From NCBI GenBank assembly GCA_002778195.1, contig PCDI01000011.1:612362-676361 (forward strand): a stretch of 64,000 bases of DNA, in the 5' to 3' direction. Made by a program: the position numbers and the translations under genes. This DNA is from Raffaelea ambrosiae. Its lineage: Eukaryota; Ascomycota; Sordariomycetes; Ophiostomatales; Ophiostomataceae. The notes below the pieces were generated by a model that saw only the letters and a list, made by a program, of their open reading frames with translations, did no database searches and was not told the origin of the DNA. Positions 54,662 to 62,022 of the stretch are shown here, in pieces (position 1 is the first letter of the stretch; each line of letters opens with the position of its first letter).

Positions 54662-55506
54662 CGTCGATTGTCGTCGTGGAAGAAGATCTGTTTTTGGTGT
54701 GCGTAGGTCGTAGACTGGCTCGTAGAACGTCGGAATGCAGGGACAGAGTATTGCTGCACACAAATATGCAGGAAGAAGGCTTTGAGAAAACCGGAAAAGG
54801 ACCAAAAAAAAAGTCCAAGCACACAGGAACTGGTTTGCGCAGGCGTAGGGTTCTTGGGGAGAAGCAGACAGAAATTCACTAAATACTGTCAAGCAGAAAT
54901 TTTTGGAGGGATCGTCGTCCGCCTGGTTGCTAGGGTCTTTGATGTCAACAGGGGCCAGCAATCATAGCAACGTGGGGGAGGGGCACTAGTTAACTCAGAC
55001 TCTTTCTGCACTGTACGAGGGTCCTGTATGCCTGGAGCAGCTGGCGCCGGCTGGCATACCCATAGCAGCCGCTGACTAACATGCTGAGTGGCTAATAATG
55101 CTGCAGGGCCGCGCGCGCGATGCAAGTCACGGGCTAATGCACCTCGCGCCGGCCGAACAACGCCAACCAGTCTTGTAAAATGCCCCTGCACTCGCTCAGC
55201 TTTTTCTCACGATCCTATGTGAAAATCGGCGCAGCCGTCGCGCGACCAACGCAACTGACCTCGACCATCGCGATTCGCCAAGAAAGATCGAAAACGCATA
55301 AAACCATCGTTCACGAAAGAAAATAAGAAAGCGAGCGAAAAAAACGTGACTTTTTGCATTGAGACTCACTCTTTCCTTTTTTGGAGCTGTCGTTCGGGGG
55401 CGCTCCTTCCTCTTTTCGCTCCTCCCTTTCTGGCGTCTCCTTTATTTCTTTCCCTTCGCCTTTCCTCCCTCTTTCCTTCTTTCCCCCCCCCTCAACTTCA
55501 TCACAC
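54662..55506. promoter_or_regulatory. Divergent promoter, RanGAP and C2H2 gene
   Basis: 845 bp between two head-to-head starts. No separate gene seen. A GC-rich patch with GCGCGCGCG lies at about 55111, and a CT-rich leader (55370-55500) directly precedes the C2H2 start. Confidence 0.6.
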
Positions 55507-57060
55507 ATGGGTAAACGCCAATCACCACGAGACTTATCCATGTCTCCGGGATCCATGAACGTCACTTCAGAAGATGGCGTCGCGACCGACGACCTCCTTA
55601 AGCCATCGAAGCGGTTGAAGACAGCGGATGGATCAGCCGCACCATCACCGACCGTCGCACCCGCTGACGACGATGCCGAAATCGATTCCGACCACAAACG
55701 GCTCACGCCAGCCATCAAGACAGAAACGGAAGCTGAAGCCAGCGTGGACGCCGATGCACCGCGACACCACGATAACATCGAGACGATGTCGTCCATCTCC
55801 GAAGACACAGACGGCGAGGTGCCGTACGAGGCGCTGCACCACCCCGAAGACGAGCTTAATGACCAACAAGTGACACACTGCGCTTGGGACGGATGCAAGT
55901 CGGACGATCTGAAGACTATGGATCGGCTGGTCGAGCATCTCCACGCTGAGCACGTCGAGGGCAAGCAGCGGCGGTATACATGCGAATGGATCGGCTGCCC
56001 ACGCAAGGGCAAGTCGCACGCCAGCGCGTATGCCCTCAAGGCGCACTTGCGGAGTCATACGCGCTCGAAGCCTTACGTCTGCTATCTGCCAGGTGAGAAA
56101 ATTTCCTTGCCTTTGTGGCACTCTTTGTTTTGTCGCCGATTTGTTTTTTCTCCCTGTTTGTATGCACAGTTTCCCCTTGACCAGTCGCTCATTACTGCCT
56201 GTATAGAATGCGATCTCGCGTTTGCCCGTGCCGACGCTCTGGGCAAGCATGTGCGCAGCTCCCACGATATTGACCTGATGCGATCCTTTGACCCGTACCC
56301 GTACCCCCGAGGGGCTCCGGCCTACGGCAAATACAGTAGCACCAGCAATGGAAACAGCAACGGCATCGCAGCGGGCAGCAACGGCACCACGAAGAGCGGC
56401 TCGTCGAAGCTCAAGATCATCATCAAGACCCCCCAGTCGCACGCGGCCGGCCAGGACGACTCGGTCGACTATGGCGTCAATCACGGACTCGGTTTTGGCG
56501 GCGAATCGGGCACAGACACCAGCCGGCTGACCGCGGAGCACGGCTTCTCGTCGCGCGAGCTGTCGCTGCCGCTCGAAAAACTGCACGCCCTCTGCCGCGT
56601 GCAGCTGCGGTGGACCGAGGACGAGGGCGAGAAGCTGCGCAAGGAGTGCGCCATCTGGGAAGAGGTGTACCACCAGGCATGGCTGGAGCGGCAGGTGCTG
56701 CTGGACGACGTGATCCAGAGCGAGAAGGACTGGCACGAGCGGCGCAAGGCCGTGCTGGCCGCGCTGGCCGAGGAGGAGAAGCGCAATGCCGCAGCCAAGG
56801 CCGCGGCCGGCGAAAGCGTCAAAGACGACAAAGATGACAAGGACGATAAGGACGACAAGGACGACGACGATGACTCGGTGGGCGACGAGGATAACGACAA
56901 CGACAATGACAACGACAATGATGGAGACGGGGCTGACGACGACGACGACGATGGCGGTGCCGGCGGCGGCATGGACCCGGACGCTACGGTAGACGGATAC
57001 TCGTTTGCGGACGCCTCGACGTTTTCACATGCAGAAGTCACTGTCAACGGCAAGACGTGA
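55507..57060 (+). CDS. C2H2 zinc-finger nuclear protein, Iec1-like (possible INO80 subunit)
   Basis: Exons 55507-56092 and 56207-57060 (donor GTGAGA, acceptor TATAG); 479 aa. Three adjacent GLI/YY1-style C2H2 fingers: Cys125/130 with His144/149; Cys159/164 with His180/184; and Cys192/197 with His210/215. The third is completed only by splicing. The C-terminal half has a KLKIIIK segment, a helical region (LEKLHALCRVQLRWTEDEGEKL to WHERRKAVLAALAEEEKR) and a very acidic Asp-rich tail. The arrangement resembles Iec1, the YY1-like INO80 subunit of fission yeast, and similar fungal proteins. I recognise this by overall pattern, so INO80 membership is moderate; a plain transcription factor is the alternative. 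The intron is 114 nt and lacks an in-frame stop. Confidence 0.85.
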   Translation: MGKRQSPRDLSMSPGSMNVTSEDGVATDDLLKPSKRLKTADGSAAPSPTVAPADDDAEIDSDHKRLTPAIKTETEAEASVDADAPRHHDNIETMSSISEDTDGEVPYEALHHPEDELNDQQVTHCAWDGCKSDDLKTMDRLVEHLHAEHVEGKQRRYTCEWIGCPRKGKSHASAYALKAHLRSHTRSKPYVCYLPGEKISLPLWHSLFCRRFVFSPCLYAQFPLDQSLITACIECDLAFARADALGKHVRSSHDIDLMRSFDPYPYPRGAPAYGKYSSTSNGNSNGIAAGSNGTTKSGSSKLKIIIKTPQSHAAGQDDSVDYGVNHGLGFGGESGTDTSRLTAEHGFSSRELSLPLEKLHALCRVQLRWTEDEGEKLRKECAIWEEVYHQAWLERQVLLDDVIQSEKDWHERRKAVLAALAEEEKRNAAAKAAAGESVKDDKDDKDDKDDKDDDDDSVGDEDNDNDNDNDNDGDGADDDDDDGGAGGGMDPDATVDGYSFADASTFSHAEVTVNGKT

Positions 57061-57640
57061 AGCGGAGGAGGTGGATGAGGAGAGAGAAGAAAAGAACAAA
57101 CACATTTGAATGCCAAAACGATGTTTGGCGTGTACCACTATAGATTCTGGGGCCCTCTTTTGTTTTTTGCGTTTCCACCGGAGTATACCTCGTTGTGTAA
57201 TTATCTTGTGTATCTTTTGTGTGTGTGTGTGTGTGTGCTTTTTGCGATTCCTATACTTCTGGTGGGTGCTATGTCTCGGGAGCAAAACAAACCAAAAAGC
57301 GGCTGTTTCAATAACTGAAAACGAGGCAAAATAAACTTTCATGCGCGTTTCTATTGTGTGCTTCCTTTCCCCAGCCAGTGTGTTTGTTCGCATCTGTTCG
57401 TTGGATGTGACGATCATCCATCCATTTGGGCCTTATCCAAAGATCCTTCCAACCAAATTGCAAACCGGAGCTCCAATCTTTGTATGTATATACCCATCCA
57501 TTCATCCATTCCGTTCAGGTGGTATTTGCTTCCCGCTTCTCGCTGCTCTCTCGTCATCCCGCCGCCATGGGACCGACCTCTCCGGTAGTCTCCTCGGCTC
57601 TTCATCTTTTCGTCTTACCCCCCCACCCACGCATCCCTTT
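57061..57640. other. Intergenic, convergent 3' ends
   Basis: No gene seen. A GT repeat is at about 57219-57236. Several CCATCC/ATCC steps occur at 57414-57510 without clear periodicity. Confidence 0.6.
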
Positions 57641-58378
57641 CTAGATCCGCTTCTTGCGCTGGTATGCCGTCGTGTTGTTGAAGGGGAAGTTGCTCGTCCG
57701 CTTGTCGCCGCCGGTCCGCTTGCTGATGTGCCCGCTGCCGGTGCCAAACATCAGACACCACAGGCCCAGACAGGCCAGGGCGCCGCTGCCGGCGCAGCCC
57801 AGCGCATAGCCGGCGATGCCCGACTGGACCTGGTAGTAGTAGCAGCCGTAGCTGTAGAAGGCGGCGGAGGCGTGGTAGAGGGTGGACACGAGAACGCCGG
57901 CGACGGCATAGGGCGAGGGCGTGCCGGAGGGGGGCCCGTCGAGGGCGGAGCCGCCGAGCGGGAGGAGGCCGGTCAAGAAGACGATGAGCAAGCCGAGGCC
58001 GAGCTGGGCGATGCCGAGGGCGCGGGCAAAGTAGATGGCGACCTCTGGAGGGGGGTTCGAGTTAGAGAGAGTGTGTGTGTGTGAGAGACAAGAAACAACA
58101 GGAGTGGGGAGAAACCCACCAACGACATGGTAGTCGGTTGTCAGGAGAGAGGCGACAAAGGACGGCCAGACGAGGAGGGGCACGCCCTGGACCGTGAGCC
58201 AGACAAAGGTGGACAGCGAGTAGACGGTGATGGCCTGGAAAGGGAAGTTTGGTCAGTATGCAGTGAAGACGTGTGTGTCTCTTTGGTTTCTTCTGGGGTT
58301 GCGATAGGCAAGTTGACAAGAACATCAGACTTGACAAAGAAAGAGTTGATGAGAACAAGAGATGGGACTTACATCCAT
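57641..58378 (-). CDS. Small four-span membrane protein with C-terminal KKXX
   Basis: Three exons: 58378-58373 (only ATG GAT), 58234-58120, 58044-57641; 174 aa, phases agree, with donors GTAAGT and GTGGGT. The joined protein starts MDAITVYSLSTFVWLTVQG, continues through a first membrane span (PLLVWPSFVASLL), and has further hydrophobic stretches at ALGIAQLGLGLLIVFLTGLL, AVAGVLVSTLYHASAAFYSY and YALGCAGSGALACLGLWCLMF, so four spans. The tail is basic and ends KKRI, a match to the dilysine ER-retrieval signal KKXX on a cytosolic C-terminus. I believe similar uncharacterised proteins occur across Sordariomycetes, but I cannot name a function. The six-base first exon is unusual but gives the only ATG in frame. 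Divergent from the WD40 gene. Confidence 0.75.
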
Positions 58379-59286
58379 AGCGAGGTCAGGTTTGGACAGG
58401 AGAAATGTATGTTCTGAGAGGCTGGAGTAAGAAAGGGAAAAAAATAAGGAAAGTTCTCCTCTGGTTCTATGCATATATTCTTTGGGATAGTTTTAGCATG
58501 CTCTGCCCAGAGGCCGGTCCCCCTCCATTTTTTTTTTCAGCTGCCTCCGGCAGCCTAGCCCATCTACGTCATTGGCAGGGGACGCTAAAAGCCGCTGCCT
58601 GTCTTTCGCTCGCCTGCCCCGAGCCTATTATCTCCAACCTCTTTTGGGATTCGTGTCCGTGCCGGCGTCCCCCCCCCCCATTCTCGGTGTCCGAAAGTCG
58701 AAGATTTCCCCGTGTCGAATAAGCATAAGCACAATGGACGGGGAGGCCCTTCAGGCGCAGACAATGTGAAGCATCGATTTGGAGGAGGTAGTTGTACTGT
58801 ATCCTGCGGTCAGGTATGCACACTTTCCTGAAAGGATACTGGGTGCCTTTTTTGCCCCTAGCTTGGAACTTTTGTTTGAAACGGGTTTCACTGTTCTACG
58901 TTGTATGAAGCATGCTCTCTGCACTTCTTCTCAAATGGGCTTTCTTTAGACCTTGCAGGCCTTTCACAAAGAGTTTGGTGGCAGCCCCAAAGCCATGCCT
59001 CTCTTGCTGGCCAATCACTGTCCACCAGCCAGCTGTCGCACGAGTGGAGCAAATAAAAACGAGCCCCACTGTATTTTTGCCCCCTCACAAAGAAGCTTCA
59101 ACCTCAATCCAAACGCGGCTCAATTCTTGGACGAAGGCTGAACCCCCCCCCTTAACCTTGTTTGCCCACACCGCTCGCGCACAGCTTGTCTCGCCCAACA
59201 CCCTTTTTTCCCCCCTTCTTCATCTTGCTTTCCCTTCCCGACCAAGATCAGCTGGACTTGATCTTGTGGTGCGAGCCGTACGCGTC
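58379..59286. promoter_or_regulatory. Divergent promoter, small membrane protein and WD40 gene
   Basis: 908 bp with no separate gene. An open frame extends upstream of the WD40 start, but its composition is leader-like (CT-rich, C runs near 59147). A CCAAT lies at about 59010. Confidence 0.55.
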
Positions 59287-61452
59287 ATGGCACCCGTGGC
59301 CGATGTCGACGCAGCCGCGCCCGAACACCGGGCCAAGCGACGCAAGGTCCGCGAGGCCAACGGCACGAAGAAAGCCATCAGCAGCAGCAGCCGCCACGAC
59401 GACAGCGACAGCGGCAGCGTCAGCGGCAGCAACAATGGAGGAAGCACACCACGGGCTCTGAAGAAGCTGCTGCCGGGGCAGCTGTCCATCCGGGGAGGCC
59501 GTCCCGCCAAGGAAGACGAAGACGGAAAAGACGGCGAGCCAAGACAGAAGAAGGAGGACCAAGACCAAGAGTACAAAGCGTCCAGACGCGACGACCGCAG
59601 CGACAGCGAGGAGGAGCTGACCGACTCGCCCTCGGCGCAGCTGGCCGGGGCCGTGCGGTCCACACGCCGGCCGTCGTCCCGGACACCCACACCCTCGAGC
59701 GACGACGACGGCGACGACGGCGACGGGTCACAACGACGACGAGAACAACAACAGCAACAACAACAACGCCGCCACCGACAGACAGAACCAACCGCCCGGC
59801 CCCCTCCGCGACCGAAAAACTCGTCCTCGTCGCCCTCCTCGGATCGCTCTCGGTCGCGCTCACGAGCACGCTCGCCCACACGACGGTCTCCGCGGTCCCC
59901 ACGGCCCCGGTCCCGGTCCCGGTCCCGGTCTCGGTCACCACGACCGTCGTCGAGATCCTCCCCATCCAGGTCGAGGTCGCCCAGGAAGACGAAGAAGACG
60001 ACGGCAGCGACGACGACGACGGCGACAACGACCAAGAACGGCACAACAGCACACAAGGGCCGCCGCCGCCACCGCCGCCGCCGCCGAAACGGAGACGCCT
60101 CTCCCCCCCGGCCGCACTACCGCCGCGTCCTGGCCATGCGCGGCCACGACGGCCCCATTGCCCAGGTCCGCATCTCGCCCGACGGCCGCTGGATCGCCTC
60201 GGCCTCGGCCGACGCCACCGCCCGCATCTGGGACGCCGCCACGGGCCAGCACATCACCACGCTCGTCGGCCACATGGCCGGCCTCTCGTGTCTCGCCTGG
60301 AGCCCCGACTCCCACACCCTGGCCACGGGCTCCGACGACAAGTCCATTCGTCTGTGGGACCGCGTCACCGCCGAGCCGGCGCATGCCGTCATTGGTGGGG
60401 GGGGGTTTGGCGGTGGTGGTGGTGGTGGTGGTGGTGGTGGTGCCGACGCGGGCGGGGACGATGTCCTGCTGGAGGGGGGGGAATCCGGCGGCGGTGGCGG
60501 GATGCCGGCCGCGCGTGGACGTCCGCGCGGGTGGGGGGGGCCGGGAAGCAGCAGTGCTGGTGGTGGCAGCGGCGGCGCCCGCGGGACGCGGATGCCGCTG
60601 CTGGGCCACCACAACTACGTCTACTGCCTGGCGTTTTCGCCCAAGGGCAACATCTTGGCGAGCGGCAGCTACGACGAGGCGGTGTTTCTGTGGGACGTGC
60701 GGGCGGGCCGGCTGATGCGCAGCCTGCCGGCGCACAGCGACCCGGTCAGCGGCATCGACTTCTGCTGCGACGGCACGCTGGTGGTGTCGTGCTCGACGGA
60801 CGGGCTGATCCGCATCTGGGACACGGGCACCGGCCAGTGCCTGCGCACGCTGCTCCTGCTCGAGGAGGAGAACCCGGCCGTGACCAACGTGTGCTTCTCG
60901 CCCAACGGCCGCTACGTGCTCGCCTTCAACCTCGACTCGTGCATCCGCCTGTGGGACTACGTCGCCCAGCCGAGCGCCCTGGTCAAGAAGACGTACCAGG
61001 GGCACACCAACCAGGGCTACTCCATTGGCGGCTGTTTTGGCATCCTGGAGAGAAGCCGGCGCCGCCGTTCGGGTAGCCGTGGTGGTGGTGCTGGCGACGG
61101 CGGCGACGGTGACGGTGACGGTCCCCTCGTGTTTGTGGCGGCCGCCAGCGAGGACGGCGATGTGGTCCTGTGGGACGTCGGCACCAAGGCGGTGGTGCAG
61201 CGGCTGCGGGGCGCGCACCGGGGCGGGGTGTGCTTCTGGGTGGACGTGTGCGGCGCGACCATGGTGAGCTGTGGCGAGGACGGATGGATCAACGTGTACC
61301 GGCACCAAGAGAAGAAGACCACTGCGGACGACGACGGTGGCCGACCGGACAACGAGGACGACGACGATGAGAAGGCGGAGGACGACGACGATGACGACGA
61401 CGACGACGCCCAAGACGAGGAGAGGGTGAATGGAAAGGAGCAAGACGATTGA
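59287..61452 (+). CDS. WD40 protein Swd3/WDR5-like, COMPASS (Set1) subunit, with RS-rich N-terminus
   Basis: One exon, 721 aa, ATG 59287 to TGA 61450-61452. The WD40 propeller begins near residue 278 (VLAMRGHDGPIAQVRISPDGRWIA). GHHNYVYCLAFSPKG, SGSYDEAVFLWDV, LPAHSDPVSGIDF, CSTDGLIRIWDTGTGQCLRTLL, NVCFSPNGRYVLAF and SCIRLWDYV closely follow WDR5/Swd3. This protein scaffolds the Set1 H3K4 methyltransferase complex. Odd parts: a 270-residue disordered N-terminus with a Gln tract (154-160) and an Arg-Ser domain (about 186-233) like a splicing factor; a 65-residue Gly-rich insertion (about 370-434) between blades 2 and 3, encoded by GGT repeats and 8-9 nt G runs; a second short insertion in a later blade; and an Asp/Glu tail. 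The Gly-rich insert may be an unrecognised intron, though I see no good splice sites. Confidence 0.88.
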   Translation: MAPVADVDAAAPEHRAKRRKVREANGTKKAISSSSRHDDSDSGSVSGSNNGGSTPRALKKLLPGQLSIRGGRPAKEDEDGKDGEPRQKKEDQDQEYKASRRDDRSDSEEELTDSPSAQLAGAVRSTRRPSSRTPTPSSDDDGDDGDGSQRRREQQQQQQQRRHRQTEPTARPPPRPKNSSSSPSSDRSRSRSRARSPTRRSPRSPRPRSRSRSRSRSPRPSSRSSPSRSRSPRKTKKTTAATTTTATTTKNGTTAHKGRRRHRRRRRNGDASPPRPHYRRVLAMRGHDGPIAQVRISPDGRWIASASADATARIWDAATGQHITTLVGHMAGLSCLAWSPDSHTLATGSDDKSIRLWDRVTAEPAHAVIGGGGFGGGGGGGGGGGADAGGDDVLLEGGESGGGGGMPAARGRPRGWGGPGSSSAGGGSGGARGTRMPLLGHHNYVYCLAFSPKGNILASGSYDEAVFLWDVRAGRLMRSLPAHSDPVSGIDFCCDGTLVVSCSTDGLIRIWDTGTGQCLRTLLLLEEENPAVTNVCFSPNGRYVLAFNLDSCIRLWDYVAQPSALVKKTYQGHTNQGYSIGGCFGILERSRRRRSGSRGGGAGDGGDGDGDGPLVFVAAASEDGDVVLWDVGTKAVVQRLRGAHRGGVCFWVDVCGATMVSCGEDGWINVYRHQEKKTTADDDGGRPDNEDDDDEKAEDDDDDDDDDAQDEERVNGKEQDD

Positions 61453-62022
61453 GCGAAGCCGGCGACAGGAACGGGGGGGACAAGCAGTTGGATGCGTTGG
61501 CTGCAAAGACTCCTTACACGGCAGAAGCCAAAAAGCGTGATGCGCGGAGCAACTACGAAATAGAACTACGGCCATGACCCGAGCAATAGAAGAAGAACAA
61601 AGAACAAAGCATTGGCAGCAACGGCTGTTCAGAACGGCTGTTGGGCGATCACAGGCACTGGAACGGGAGCGTATTGAAAAAAGCCACTATGTATTTTCTT
61701 CGGATACTATCTAGGAAGACGAGCAATAAGAGAGAGAGGTATCCTTCTAAAAAGTATGACAAGGAAAATCAAGAATCAAAAAACGAAAGACAAGCAAAGC
61801 CAGTGAAAAAAAGGGAACAAGAAAACAAAAAAAAAAAAAAAACAATACCACTTCTGGGGAACCAAAAAAAATGACAATGTTAATTCTGTGCCATATTGAA
61901 AACATGACCTCTTCCTCGTTTCGCATTTCTCTCATGTACTCCCCGTGACCCCCTTTCTTTCTCTTCCCCCCCCCCCCCCCCGACATGCCTGAATCTATAA
62001 TTCCTCGCCGTTCCTTTTCCCT
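61453..62022. other. Intergenic, convergent 3' ends
   Basis: No gene seen. A runs (about 61829-61841) and a 17-C run (about 61967-61982) are present. Confidence 0.6.

Noticed and set aside
59935..61575. 546-codon minus-strand open frame opposite the WD40 gene
   Set aside because: Shadow of GC-rich coding sequence; no recognisable family, and the plus strand is plainly WD40.
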